Shown piece by piece: positions 46,260-60,882 of a stretch of 64,000 nucleotides of DNA. Position numbers and translations under genes: made by a program. The stretch lies in assembly GCF_014529535.1 (NCBI RefSeq), contig NW_023503827.1:1-64000 (forward strand). Direction: 5' to 3'. The stretch comes from Bradysia coprophila. Taxonomy: Eukaryota; Arthropoda; Insecta; Diptera; Sciaridae. The notes beneath the pieces were generated by a model. It made no database searches. It was not told where the DNA came from and was given only the letters and a program-made list of their open reading frames with translations. How positions within the stretch are numbered: the first letter of the stretch is position 1; every line of letters starts with the position of its first letter.

Positions 46260-48262
46260 TGCAAGTAGGGATAACTTTGATAAATTAAATTCGAGAAAGG
46301 AAATGTTTAACTACAAGGATATCAGTATATCAATACGTAAGGTATATCAATATCCAATTGCTATGCAGTTAGATTTAATTAAGTTTCACTAGCCTCCACA
46401 TGACCGCAATGTAGCGAACATATAACATGGTAAATGTATAACAACACACGTAATAAATATTCTGCATGTAAAATTTAAATTAATTTACACCCGAGTTACT
46501 GCACTTGCTCTCAAACAAAATTTCAGTAAAAAAAAACGAGTCGTAGGTACGGATCAAATTTTAATCCAGCGATTGAGGCAATGTTTTAATTATATTTTCG
46601 TTGTTGTTGTTGAAAGTGTATACCGAACATGACATTGTTATTTATTTTCGTGTGTTGTGTATGTTCTTTCCACATTAATGTTGGGAATTATTTTATTTTA
46701 TAAAATCCCCAACAAATTAACATTTTTTTTTATTTCCGTGGCCGGCCAGTGTATCCAAAAAAAAACTGACCATTGTACATAAATTGTACAAAAATAAAGG
46801 TGAATGCTGGAATTTTGCAGGGTTGCTAATATTGAACATTGGCTGGATACAAGTAAACAAGGGTTTGATCAATTTTATGCCATTCGAATGTAATATACAA
46901 CAAAGGGATATATTCTATTTTCCCTGATAAATAAATCTTGACCAAAATTGCATTATGTATGTTTGATTGGTGTGGCATGCAATATTGGGTCTGGAGTACA
47001 ATAGGAAATACCTGGAATGTTCAGCAAATAATAATTTGGGCTGCTGGTAAAATGTCCGGTTTTGTATTGTAGCTGATGATTGATTAATTGCTTTTCTCGA
47101 ATTGATTCAATTATTTGCTGACTTTATTGAATTCTTTGACTATATGTCTGCTGTGGTACAATTCAATCAGAGTAAGAGAGTGGACGTCATTAAGCACTAA
47201 ACACAAAGGAACAATCTGATTAGAACAGAAGAGGATATTTAGCGTTTGGATTGAATTAAAACACAGCTTAGTGTTGCGTTTGCACATTTTCCGTTGTTAT
47301 TACTTGTATGCAGTGAAGCAACACCTCACGCAAAAGAAATGTGTTTCTAAATTTATATTCCGCGAATGTATTCTTGAATGCTCTACCTTTGATGTTGACT
47401 TGTTTCAACCAGTATAATGTTGCTTCTTGAATTTTAACAAAAATAGTTTTGCATTAATGCATTCTAATTTTATGCGATTGTCGTGCGGCTTTTCCCATTT
47501 ATTCGGAATAACTTTGTAGTGCAAGTAGTATGTATAATCTAATCCATTCGCAAACCAGACAGAGCTAATATTTATATAATTTTATACACGAAGAAATATT
47601 AAAATCATTTCCTCGAAGCGTACACAAATACGGTGTATTATATATCCCTCTTGATACACAATCCCTTTTAATATATGAAGTACAAAAAAAAAACAGAATT
47701 TTTTTTGCAAAAAAAAAAAGTATTTCGTTAAATAAAAGTATAATACAGACTACAGAGTGAGATCCAGATCACTCTCGACTCGACAGGTTTTGGTTTTATA
47801 TTTTGTTCATAATTCAACCACTTTCTGCTATTATTCGGATCTCTGGTACAGAAAATTGTGATTATTCTTTCATGTGGACTCTTCACACGATCAAAACTGG
47901 CAGACAACAGCGAAAATTTTGATATTGTATTAGGTGTGTCATGCATGTACGTACATACTCGTATCCATCGTATTCGTATAATGAACAAAGTGTGTGATGT
48001 GGAAGAATTCCTTTCAGTTTAAATTAATACCTACCCATGAGTGTTACAGTGGAGTTTCTCGAATGGTGTTAAGAGCATAAGTGTGAAAAAGGGGGTAGAA
48101 TTCATTGTATTAGTTTTTAAAGAAAATTTTCATTTTTAACACATAATAGTAGAGATTGCGTGAGCGTTGTTAAAGCTGGGTTAATGAGACAGCAGTTTGT
48201 ACATATATAAGCTCTGCGTAAATAATACCGCGATGTCATGTGTGTACATGGTAAGTATACAC

Positions 48263-48293
<31 letters not shown>

Positions 48294-49190
48294 GTGTATG
48301 TTCAAAGGACTTATGGCATTCTGCAGACGCATAAAAAATTCTTTTATTCTTTTCAATTACTTGGTGTGTAAGCGGCTTGATCTTGAATTAAAGGAAATAC
48401 ATTTCAATCAAATTATCCATTGTTCAAAGAATGTTGAAATAATATTTCGCGTTAACGCTAAACATCCTTTGAGAGGCTGTTGTTTTAAGTATGTTTGATA
48501 ATACCATAAAGGTGTTACACACAGAAAAAAATAACTCAGTTACAGTCCATTTGTTTCCCGATTTATTGCTCTGTATAACAAAAAAATGCCGACAATCTTT
48601 CGAAGCAGCTATTGTATAGATACACGCAGTTAATGCGTTAATCCTTTTGGTAAATAAACGAGACAAAATGCCTATTTCAGAGTTAATAAAAGCGATAAAG
48701 TGTGCGCTGTGGATGACCGTAATATTTCGCAAATCCAAAAATCTTTTGTAACAATGACGATGTTGTTTATATATTGGAGTGAGTTTTTCGTAAAACGTTT
48801 TATGCTATCCGTCTTTAAACTTGACGGTTTTCCTAACGAAACCTTTGTACGGTTGAGTAACAAGAAAATCAAGACAATATTCTTGGAACAAGTGACGATT
48901 TCCCGATGACCGTACGAATGAATCTGGACGGGTTCTGTTGAAAATGTTTGACGTAGTTTAAAAATGTTTACAAAATGACGTAATACAGATAATATCCAGA
49001 TTGTTGATATGGAAAGATTAGATTAGACGAGTTCATAAATTTTGTTCAGTTTTTGGTCAGAATTAAATTCACTTTCCAAATCGAAATATTGAAAATTGAA
49101 GTACGTATCAGTTTTGATTGAGCCTAGTTCAATGCTATTCTAATTTAAATTCATTTAAGTTTCTAATACGCGCACTGGAAATCATTTACG
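46260..49190. other. Non-coding, no gene seen
   Basis: AT-rich DNA with long poly-A runs (about 47,685-47,720). The frames on both strands near 48,424-48,909 overlap each other and lack motifs. Confidence 0.4.
48263..48288. repeat. (AT)13 microsatellite
   Basis: Thirteen uninterrupted AT dinucleotides. Confidence 0.98.
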
Positions 49191-49193
49191 AAA

Positions 49194-49432
49194 ATGCCGA
49201 ACGAGAATACTGTCTCAAAACCACAGCGACTCAATTCTGTTGAAGGAAGCAGAAGAGGTGACTATTACGAAGTAAAAAGAAATCTTTTTTTGTTAGTTTT
49301 CGAGTATATAACTTATTGCTGATGTTCAACATTTTTTAGACCGTTTTGAGACATGTCATCGATGCGCCGAAGGTGTGTCCCCCGGGCTACGCCTTGGATA
49401 AAAAAGGAAGATGTCAACCAATTTACCGATAA
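49194..49432 (+). CDS. Small peptide with C-terminal C-P-P-G-Y...G-R-C motif
   Basis: Two exons, 49,194-49,271 and 49,340-49,432, separated by a 68-bp GT-AG intron (donor GTAAAA, acceptor TTTTTTAG) in phase 0. The product is 56 residues, too short and too split for open-frame searches. The N-terminal exon is polar (S-K-P-Q-R-L-N-S-V-E-G-S-R-R-G). The second exon reads V-I-D-A-P-K-V-C-P-P-G-Y-A-L-D-K-K-G-R-C and ends six residues later. Two cysteines framing P-x-G-Y-x-x-D-x-x-G-x are typical of small insect peptides of unknown function, usually secreted. No signal peptide is present at this ATG. An in-frame stop lies 30 bases upstream with no acceptor between, so this ATG is the likely start unless exon 1 has another acceptor inside it. 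AATAAA follows at 49,560. Confidence 0.65.
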
Positions 49433-52400
49433 GGATTACGCTGCATGTTTGTCTGATTTTCTTTGTGAACGAAAGAAAACCTACATAATGTGATTATATC
49501 CGATCTAAAAATACGATTCATAATGAAACTAAGTGACTGTATGCAATTCTTATTCGACGAATAAAAGTTTTACCTTTTCGACATTGATTGAAATTGTGTT
49601 GTGAGATTTAATTTGTTCGAATCGTCTTTTCGAAACAGAATATTGAAAGTGACTGTAAATTCTTAGAATCCCATCGTGCAATCGCCAAAATATAGTTTCT
49701 TTATGCTTAGAACGGTAAATATTTCAATTCTATAGTACTCAGGCATTGGACGTATTAACGTCCTAATTCGATTAATATCATTTTGGAATTTTAGAAAAAT
49801 ATCAACGACAGCGTCTGTTAAGGGTGTAATTTAAAAAAGGAGACAAATAACTATTTTAGTGACTTACTGCATTATTTAGTATATCGTAGCTCTTCCGATA
49901 ATTGCACATAATGAGCTCTGATTCAGTAACTATAACTATGTATAAAGCTAAGATGGTCTAACGGCTTCACTTAAAACTTATTGACGTAATTTTGCGACTA
50001 AAAATTATGAAACGACAGCTAAATCCAGGTGAATGTTTACATTCCATTGCAATTGCTTGAAAAGTTCTTTATTTTGCTTCATTTCTTTAAAGTTTTAGTG
50101 GCAAAATAGTTACGCGAGTTCTTATTCAAAAATCGACTACTTTCAACTTTGATATTCTTTATGTCTGCTTTTATGCATTTTCGTGCATAAAGCAAACGAT
50201 GTTTGATTCGTACAATGTTCTCTTTAAAGGCAATCAGACAGCACAAGTTGTTGTGTAAAAAATATGATCTATACCAGCTCAAGGTAACACATGTAGATTA
50301 AATATGTACTCATATAATATGTGCATTTCGTGTCATGTCATTAGTTCGAAAGTACATTTGACGAGACTTTAATGATGTGAGCTACGCCCAACTTTGATCA
50401 TGATGTATGTTTAACATTTCAATATTACTCATGAAAAATGTATCACCTCACCTAATGATGGAAGGGTAAAAATACCCAATTTAGTTAACGTGCATGCTTA
50501 TACATTCGTCTGGTCAAATTTTACAAGACATAACAACATACGGATATGTAATTAAGTGAAATTAACTTTGTCTTACAACCACCCGAACTGAAACTCATTG
50601 ATTGTATATTTTAATGCGATGACATCAATTATTGATTTCTTGATTGATTGATTAACATTTGAAATGTAGACTATCTGAAAGGGCGTAACGTTGAGTTGGT
50701 AGTAGATAGAATAAAGGGGTCAAAAGCTAACAAAACGTAACAATGACAAAATGTAGTGGATCAGTGTTAAACAAACATTTTGAACAGTTCTTTATTACGT
50801 TGCAATTGTTGAAATAAATAAAATATTTCTAATTGTGAAATGTTACGCTTTAACACATTTTCCATTTTAATTTATCGCCTTGTTACGTAGTAGCGCTTCC
50901 CTTTTTCTATTTTCGTATAAAACAAGTTGAACAAAAGCATTTTCAATTAAACTCAGATAAATTCGAAAAAGACTTACCATTAATTTCAAGAATTCTGTGT
51001 ACCGTACACATTTCCAACTATCCCGTCACTATTATCACTTTCATTTAATCCATACAATTTAAAAGGAGAAATTTCTGTTGAGCTCTTTTATATTCTCTAA
51101 TACAAAATAATCTCTTCATTAAATTAACACATTCTTCTAAGTGATTTTCTGTCCTTTCGTCGTCCTTTTTTCCGATTGTATTGTATTTAAGTTGTGTGTT
51201 ATCTCATTCACAAACATATAAAAGTATATACTGTGTGTGTGTAGTGTACATACGTTACAAAAATTGAAAGAATAAATAAATGCCTCTCACTAGGATTTAA
51301 TATAAATTACGTTTTTATTTTCACACACCGCACAGAAATAAAACCGTCTGCATTTCACCTGTTTCGAGATAAATTGTACGGGCGCACAGTAATCGGGCAT
51401 AAGTCTCTTTAATCTCTTGAAAAGTGAAGGTTAGTGTTCACATTTTGTGGTTAATATTTATGGATGGTTGAATGGCGAAAATCCTTTGAAAATATATAGT
51501 TTAAAATGGCTCGTTGGTGTGTGGATGGTTTGAGTTGATATTTATATTATCTGAAAGAGGAAGTAAATTGTAATTAATTAGTTATATTGTTACTTTAGTG
51601 AGTGCATGAATTCGATAAAAAGATACTTTATTGTATGAGCCAAAAAATGGATAAAAAATTTACGATTTTTGTTACGGAGAGGATGAAAATGATTGGAATT
51701 GTAGGAAAAACTTGTATGAATATCGTCACTTTTAATCTTTAACATGTAATAGCTGGCAGTATCGTAACAAAATCATTGAATCTATTACTTCATTTCCGTA
51801 AAATATCGTCTAGGTTATCATATAAAATCTATAACTTCAATGTTTTTATCATACAGCGTGTCTTCGACATTTGACTTCAGGCATTTCTTTTACTTCAACC
51901 GTCAAATACACCTCTACATCCAACTAAGTCTAGGAAAACGTAATTACCTATTTTCGTTCCCGTAACAAAGGTTGAAGTCGTATAAAAAAATACTAAATTA
52001 TCGTGATCCAATACCTTGATCTACTAAAATAATTTTTTTCCATTTCTAAAAAATTCGAAACAAAACGACAAACCCATTATGTCTGTGCATCAAAAATGTT
52101 ACGCACGTCTACGAAATCGGTAGTCTTTTTTAATCATTTAGGAGAAACATATCAACTGCACTTAACATAAATTATTTGTAAATCGAATGGAGAGTGCACA
52201 CATAGATATACGGAAAGGCTGTGATTGTGATATGCATATAATAGAAATTTTTATGCGGAAACATTTTGTCATTTTCAAATGAATATAATTTTCAATAAAT
52301 CTAACAAAAAAAATGTTTTCAAGAAACAACACACATGAATGTTTGACATGAATCTACATTAAGCAAGCATCATTGCATGTTAAAAATTGTCTGTTGGCAT

Positions 52401-53020
52401 ATCTAATCGATTTCGTTCGACGACTTCACGTATATATACATTATGCAAGAATATAATCTTCTTTGAGAGCATCACAGCCACATTGTCTTATTTAAAATAT
52501 TCAAAGTACAAAAAACTAGTTTTTTTTCTTCAAAATAAATGTTTTAGTCTCGAAATAAGAAAAAAAACTGGATCACGATTACAATTAATTTCAGCTATAC
52601 GTATACCTTCTTAATGTAGAATTTAAATGAAGATTAAGAAGATCAACTTAATAAAATAATGTTCGTACAATGAGTATGACATCATATTTAAGTGCTTAAT
52701 GGTTTTTTTTTTGTGGTAACTTTTACTTTAGAGGGAGATTTTTTTAATCATTTTAGAATTTATTTGTTTTGAAACGGCTGCCGTTTAATAAAATCCAATC
52801 AAAAATACATTTATAAAGAAAAAAAAATAGTTTTTTTTGGAGCCGAATGCTATTTGGAACAATATTGTCCCAATTAAAAATATAATTGAAGAAGAAAAGA
52901 AACAAGGAAAAAGAGCGTACGCTTTGATGTTCGTTGCCTTTAATCGAGAATTCACTTCTTGAACTCAGTGACTGGTATATGAGACAATTTATACTTGAAA
53001 ACACAAATAAACTTTGGTTT
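49433..53020. other. Non-coding, no gene seen
   Basis: AT-rich DNA. No exon-like tract, repeat ends or RNA gene was recognised apart from the AATAAA at 49,560 assigned to the peptide gene. Confidence 0.45.
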
Positions 53021-53024
53021 TTAA

Positions 53025-53421
53025 GAGGTTCCGAGCCTACGCTGAAATTGTAGCATACATTTCTGCGTTTCGAAATTTTTGATCGCTGATATCTTTTTAC
53101 GAGAGCCTTTTTGAAAAATGTACGACCACATTTTCGAGTAAAAATATGTCAGCTTTGAATAAAAAATAAAATTGTCTGTGAAAGTTTCATGTGCTTTGAG
53201 AAAACTGTACCTATGTCCCAAATTTGCATCAAAGGTACACTTTTCTCAAAGCACATGGAACTTTCACAGACAATTTTATTTTTTATTCAAAGCTGACATA
53301 TTTTTACTCGAAAATGTGGTCGTACATTTTTCAAAAAGGGCTCTCGTAAAAAGATATCAGCGATCAAAAATTTCGAAACGCAGAAATGTAGGCTACAATT
53401 TCAGCGTAGGCTCGGAAGCTC
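53025..53421. mobile_element. TTAA-flanked palindromic MITE B
   Basis: The arms (about 53,025-53,218 and 53,231-53,421) are near-perfect reverse complements, with only a short loop. The termini read GAGGTTCCGAGCCTACGCTG and its near complement, bordered by TTAA at 53,021-53,024 and 53,422-53,425. The inner stem carries AGCTTTGAATAAAAAATA, identical to a word in MITE A at 5,335, and both have TTTTTCAAAAAG-like and GTAGGCTACAA words at matching places. No coding capacity. Confidence 0.85.
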
Positions 53422-53429
53422 TTAAGCAT

Positions 53430-56400
53430 TATTAATAAACGTAATGGTTGTTGTGGTGTGGGTTTCAGTTTTATTAGACGCTTAATCTTTAACAATCTCT
53501 ACACAATAAATTTATTTATTATGAACGAGATTATATTGGGGTTTTGTCAGCCCAGTTTATTCCACATTTGTGTGTTTATGGTCATTTTTTTATGGATTGT
53601 GTTCCTATTCCGGCATTGACGCTGATATTGTCGAAATTAAACGTTAACACCGTTTGCTATATTCAATTTTACTGGAAATAAAGTGAAAGATTGATGATAC
53701 TGCTTTAATATCAACGAGGAAATATATGTCCAAACACACTTAATGGAAGAAAATTTCATGCGAAACTTATGTACAGAATCTAACATTAATGAAATTAGTT
53801 GGTTTTTTTTTTAAATCTCACTCTACTTGACTAAAAAAATATCTTTATTGAAGCTGTAAATCCGTATACCCTACCTTTAAATATTACTCTAACACACCAC
53901 AGCTGCACACGCTCTGCTTAAAGACGTGCTAAAAGTCGTCCAATAAATTTTGTTTTAATGTAAAAACATAAATCAAAATAGAAATTGTACAAGTCTTGAT
54001 TAAATCGACACAATTTTTTTTTCTATTTGAATATTTATATAGTGATTGGTGAAGTAAAACAATAAAAATATAAATTTGTTGGATCCTCGAAATTTTAATT
54101 AACAAAATAAATATGTTGATTCTTTCTAAACACGAAAAAATAAAATAATAAAAGAGTAAAATTTATGACATTATTATAAATAAGAGAAAGAAAATAGAAC
54201 CTTTGTAGTTGGGCAGGTTACACAAATAAATTAAAGTCAAATTTAAATAAAAAATGAATTCGTATGTAAATCTATAGATTTGGACAGTTTTATTTGGTTA
54301 AGTTTGAGCATAAGAAATATAAATTTATGGCTGATTATAAAAGTGTATACATATTATAACGAATAACTACAAGTGATCATCATTTATGGGTCTTCTCTTC
54401 AATTTTACTACCAAACATATAAATACATTGTGAAAATAAAACACACAACCGATCTACGATGCAAACGCATTGCCTTGTTGTATTTATAATACACCTCGTT
54501 TCAAAGTTAATTAAAATGTTTTGGGAATATGTTAACTTATTTAGTTATTTATAGGTGATAAGACTTCGTATACACCAAATTGATGGAGATAATTTCGTTC
54601 TTTTTTTTATTTAAATGAATCTAAAAATAAAACTTAAATACCAGAGTAAGACCAATGTGTGTCTAATAATAATATTTGATTTTTCCCTTAGTGCTTCGAG
54701 TATAGTAGAATTGATGCATTAATGCTGAATGTAATTAATATTAATAGCAAATATCGCATGAATGATTTAAATGGATAATTAGATTGTTTTACCATGAATT
54801 GGCATTTACTTTGGATTTCAACGGATTTGTTGGACTTGCATAAATTTGAATATCCTAGACTGCTGCTATAACGAAATTAGTGTTCGAATTCTAAGTCTTA
54901 CCTTGTTATATTATTGTTTCAGCTCGATTAAACTAATTCGTATTCAGAATTCAATATGTCAACATTTGCAAATCAGCAATCTGCATTATGTATTATATGA
55001 TGAGATCGAGGGGAAAGTGACTAGGTAAAATTATGTACCACATCCAATTCTGTTCAATTTACCATAAATTAAATAAAGAAACATTCTGTCATTTTACTTT
55101 ATTGACCTCTCATTTCATCTACTTTACAGATAATATTTTCTAACTTACCGCCGATTTTATCAAGAATTAGATAAATCGGTTTTCTGTTTGATCCACAGAT
55201 ACTAACAAAAGTTCTTATACATGTCGAAATACATCTCATATTTTCATGTCTGCATTTCACCGACATCCCCTGTACCTTCTATTCGATCGTTGTTAATTTC
55301 AAAACCTGTCCAACCATTCTCACTTGTTGTTTCCCCCTCGAATATGATGCAGTAGTTGAGTTGAAACTTCAAACAAAGAAGTTTGAACGATGAATGAAAA
55401 GTAAATGTTATGACCGAATAACGAATTTAGTTTTTGGTCGAAAGCAGACCACATACATTTTATCATCTATGTGACTATTCCATTATCGACCAATAAATTG
55501 ATGGTATTTTCGTTTGTGAACCGAGTTTCATAATATGTGAGTGCTTGCTAAAAGGTTATTATGTGGCTATCAGGTGTGTATCCATATCATGATGTACAGT
55601 GGTGACGGCAACTATTTGTATCAAAGACAAATGATCAAATGTAACACTGAGAAAAATTGTAACAGTAAGAATCCGATTCAACTTTTCTCATGAAATATGA
55701 AAAAGGAACAATAAATTCTTCAAAAGTTATCAACTCGAAATTTCCATTGGCATTTCTCTTTTTTATTTAGTTAAATATTTAAAATTGCAACGTTATACTG
55801 AAAATGAACTATGAAACAAGCGGAAAGTATCGCGACGTATTCTGAGAAAATGGTGCAAGAAAAAGTTGTTTCAAGAAAAGTTAAAAGCACGTTGTCTGTT
55901 TTGTGCAATATTGTTAGGACGAAGAATTGGTTATCTAATGTCTATTCAATGAAAACAGCTTTGTTCCAAGACAATTTTGTTGATAAAGTTCTATACATGA
56001 ACGTAATTTTATATAGCTAGCCAGATTTTATGAATTTATAATCGTTGCTGGCTGTTATATTGCATGACGAAAAAGCGAAATTTTGCTGGCAATCATTTTG
56101 TCCTGCCATGAACATATTTTCTTTATGTTGTTTAAAAACAATGAGTGGTGTTGTTGTTGGATCAATGAACATAATATATTAGCGAAGCACAGAGAGATGC
56201 TTCTCTATATAATCAATTTTTCATATACAAACAGAAAAACATCTCAATCGTTTCCATTGAAACGATGTGAAAAATCAACGGAAAATTCTTTTATAGAAAA
56301 TTTTTCAATTTTTAGAGAAATTCAAGTAATTGCTTTATAGAAATTCAATATTTCTCTGATGTAATTACCAATCAGTTTTATACTTTATATTCGACGTACT

Positions 56401-59400
56401 CGATAATATTGTTACATCGTAAATAAACAATCGAACGGAAAACTTTTTCAGTTTGTTTGTCGTTCTTAATTTATCGATCCAATCACCAATTGTAACGTCG
56501 TCGAACAGAAAGCAGTTATACCCAACCCTACAGTGAGTCGATTCATTCTAGATGATTTTGAATTTGTCACATGAAGTAGCGTCATTTCCACTCATTAACG
56601 TATAATTCTAACGGTATTGTCGATTCGAAACTGTGCAAATTATTTCGTTGTTTGTGTGCTCTTTTGTAGTCGATTACCTAACTTTTTTATTGCAATAAAT
56701 GGTCCCATCGTGGGTAATATTGCTCTGGTGAGGTAAGTGGATTTGTTTTTGTAAGATCATTGAAAATCTTCCAATTGCGCCGCATTATTCTTCTTGACTG
56801 TGCTATGGTTATGATCTCCGACATAGCACAATCATTACATAAATCAGCAGTGCATCTGTCAGCTGTTAAACTGTTAAGTTCAAGTAATTGACTTCGTATG
56901 AGATATTTTCTCGCTCTACTTTAACTTTTAGGTTGAATTAGGAATGGTTGGAAAATGAGAAATGGAACGCAAGATCAAGAAGTTCAAGTACACCTAGGTC
57001 ACTGATGAACTAAAACAATAACAACAGAAAAAGTACAATACGTCGCCGGCATAAAAGCGGTGAATCCAGGGTACAAAATTTGTCTCGCCAACAAAGAGAG
57101 CAGTTAATAAAAGTCAGTTCAAGGAAGTATTACAATATAACCCGTCAAAATGTTTGAGACCAGAAATGGAAAGAATGGTCGCAGGAAACTGAAGATTGAA
57201 GTGAATCGCAAAGGGAAATGTACTTCAGTTATCATAACAATGTTTTAAGTCCATGCTCCCACAATCAGCCAGCCACTGTTTTACTTTTAGAAAGGTAAAG
57301 CATGTTGTCAAGCATCGATTGAATCTGTTACTTCCTTCATTCGACGCATCGCATCGCCTAGTGTTAGACACAAATCTTTTAAGACCATAATAACCGATTT
57401 CTGGTCATTGTACTATTATATAGCGTAATGTGTAAAAAAAATGAATGAAGTAAAAGATTTTGTTAATGTAAGCACAGACGGGTTTCCGCGTTAAACTTGT
57501 CTTGAGTTATGTACAATGTGTTACTTATTGAGTTAGAGTGAATAGTGCAAATTCGAAGAAAGTACGACTTTCTACAAAACCAAACACACATAAAACGCTC
57601 CTCAGAAAGAGCGGTCGAGATGTGCCAAAATCATAGCGGATAGATGAAATTTTAGCTCAATGTGATAATTTGCGACAAACGAACCAAATGGAAACACCTA
57701 TGAAAATCGATACATTGTCTGACTCTGCCGCTATTTACCCTGGAGTGTATGTTGTTTTTATTCAACGGCTATTTATGTTTTTCGGCTACGAGGCATACGC
57801 AAATATTTTAAACAACAGAAACAAACAGATTATGCCAGAGCACGCTAGTAGTTATTTAAAAAAAAATATTTCGCATTTTTTCAATTTTTATGGAGGATGT
57901 TGTAGACGTTAGTTTTAATTGATACAAAATTCCTTATAGATGGAATGTGCTCTTCATTTCAAATTTTATCAGACTAGGACATTTTCTGTTTGTTTTTTAG
58001 TGCCTTAAAAAACTAAAAATTAATGAGCAGAACGAAGCAATAATAGAAGTAATAAATAACCTACAACATCATCATCAATTTTTATAATTTTGAAAATGTT
58101 GAGCATTCGACTAGAATTTCTGCAGCAAATTTAACTGAAGTCACGGCGTTACTATAACTCTGTAGCAAACTTTTTTTTTAAATCAGATTTGTTACGACAA
58201 GGGATAGTTTATTCCGATACATCATCTTTACACTCATCTTTACTTCATTTTCCCGCAGGCAGTAATTCAATTTTAGTTGATATTAGTTTTAATCGAATTA
58301 ATTATAAGTTTTCGTCATCCGGTCAGCGTCTTCGTAATTATTTTATCACCAACGGCTTTTAACGAAGAATCAATAAAGATTAATATCATTCCGGCATCAT
58401 AATATTCTCCCGAAAATTTCAGTTTAAAATAAATACAAAATGTTTTTATGTGCGTCGTGCATATAAAACTATTTTTTGTTTAAATTTCTCATCAATATTC
58501 GAATCATATAAATTTTAAAAGAGACGGAATTTCATCAATATTCTACCGTATTTATATATTTTCATCAGAGCCCCGATGTTTTAAATATTTTAATTTTTAA
58601 AATAAACTTCATATTTACTGACAACGAATATCACAAAAAAAATGAAGAAATTTTTTACTTTAAATATTTACGAGATCATCATCGTTTTATGTATAAAAAA
58701 ATGAAATGTGTCCACCTCATCGCACTTTATTTCGAAAAGGTTTAAATAAATTGAAATTAACATTACAAACGCGGCGAAATAGAATAATGTTTGCAAGTTC
58801 AGCTGGTGGTCTTCTTCAGAAAATATATATATATTAATATAAGCGAGATCCGAAGTGATGGAAATTCCCTTAGGATATATAAATCTAATAAAATATTTGA
58901 AAAATATAATTTATGTAAACCATAAAATTAGTAAATAAATCAATTTTTAATAGACTCATAAAAATAAAGTTTTTTTTTCTACTCTTTATTGAATATTTAA
59001 AATGAAAGAAAGAAAAATGTATATAGATTGTATATATATGTAGCGTCATACATGCGTATATTTACAATACAAAAAAAATTATTTATATTAAAATAGTGAT
59101 TTTATCTATACTTACGATTAATGAGTAGTCGTTTTTCAGATTTTAACTCTTGTTCTTATCCATTTCGGTACATTTTTTTTAATGAACTAATTAAAGATGT
59201 TAATGATATTCATATTCGATCCAATAATTAAAAATGTATTTCCATCTCAAGCTTTAATGTGAATAATGTTCGGTAAACCTTTTTTTTTCAGTATAGAGTT
59301 TCGTTTGCTTTTTTTCTATTAACAAAAAAAAGTATAACTCAAAAAAACCAACTGAAACATGAATTGATATCCGTGTAATATCCGTTGTTAATCATAAGAA

Positions 59401-60880
59401 GATAAACATTATTTTTTGTTAATCAACCACAAAGCACCGCACAAAATGAAACTTCAGTTGAGTGACCGAAGCAAGTTGCACTTTTTATACTGTTCGTTAT
59501 AAATAAAGTACACGATTTTGTTGTTTTTTTTTTCCAGTTTGTTTGTAGAATTTTAAACTTGCTCTTTTAATTCAAATTTAGTTGTATAATTTCTTCTGGC
59601 GTTATTGCTCAATTAATGTTTATTTAGTTGGTAAATCGTGTATTACCACCAAAGTATAACAAAAACATATAAACATCGACTATATATTGTATTTATATAG
59701 TGTACCAACAACAAGAAAATGCTACTCTAAAGTGTTTATAACTCGCATTACGAAATATACGTAGTTCCGATGCAAACCTCTTCACCGAAAAACATACACT
59801 GAACTAAACTAAAGAGAAAAATTTTTCTGAAGAGGAAGCCATAGATAAATCCTGCGGTTATTTTACCCATTCATACACAATATAATATTATATTATACAA
59901 AAAGCCAGAGATACTCCAGTCTCTGTAAACGGCTCTTTTACAATTCCATGCTATCCCATGCTATCCGTTCGTTTGTGTATACAATACGAAACAGCATTTC
60001 AGCTATATTGCTCTTCATTTTTCGTTGTATGGAATCGATGTAAACATTGTACAATGAAAGAATATAATAAAATACACCGATTGTAATGAAACTAATTTCA
60101 AAATGTAATAAAAAGAACAAAATAAAACGCCAATGGGACTATATACACTCTTGTTCGAACCGTTTCTCGGAGAGTTTTCTGGATATTTGTCTTTGTGTGT
60201 TTTGAGCACTTTACCTGTGTATATTAACTCATGTACAGGTGAAGTGTGCTTTTTCGGCGTTCCCCACTACAATTTACAATTGTGTTGCTTGAATGAGAAT
60301 GCATTGTGGAATATAATGAAATAAAATGTACCGGAATATACAAACACAAACACACTCCTCTATATTTGTTGTTTCTATTAACGAAGACTTATTACCGGTA
60401 AGAAACGATTCATAGATATTGCATGTCTTGAAATTTTTATGAGATTTGTACCTCAGACGTACTCAGGGTGGCGTAATTGAAGGTGTTGCTGTTTTCCATT
60501 ACTGAGTTATAGATTTTTAGATGTTTTGAGGTGGTACAGTTTCAGTGACTCTTACGAAATTTTAAAATCTCTAGCAGTCCGTCAATAGTGCGATATGAAC
60601 TTAGATAAAATCAGTATGAATATCCCGGCTAGTATGACGTCCAAAAATTGAGTCGGCTCGGCAGTAAAACAGGCTGTAAGCATTCACCTTATTATTTTTA
60701 GTTAGAATATGCCCAACATCAGCATCAACATTGATAGGTGAGACAAATTTTAAATTCATAAGGTAAAAGAAAATCCTTCAATAAAATGACTGATATATTT
60801 CAATTCTACACCATTACTACCTATTACACATAAAATTACGATCCAAGGTCAGGTATCTTTAGAGCACAATTCAGATTTTC
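53430..60880. other. Non-coding, no gene seen
   Basis: Seven kilobases of AT-rich DNA with many homopolymer runs. Open frames (for example 55,811-56,020, 56,083-56,340, 57,670-57,912) lack motifs and splice partners. A short hairpin, TGCTATG with CATAGCA, lies at about 56,801-56,829. Confidence 0.45.
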
Positions 60881-60882
60881 GT

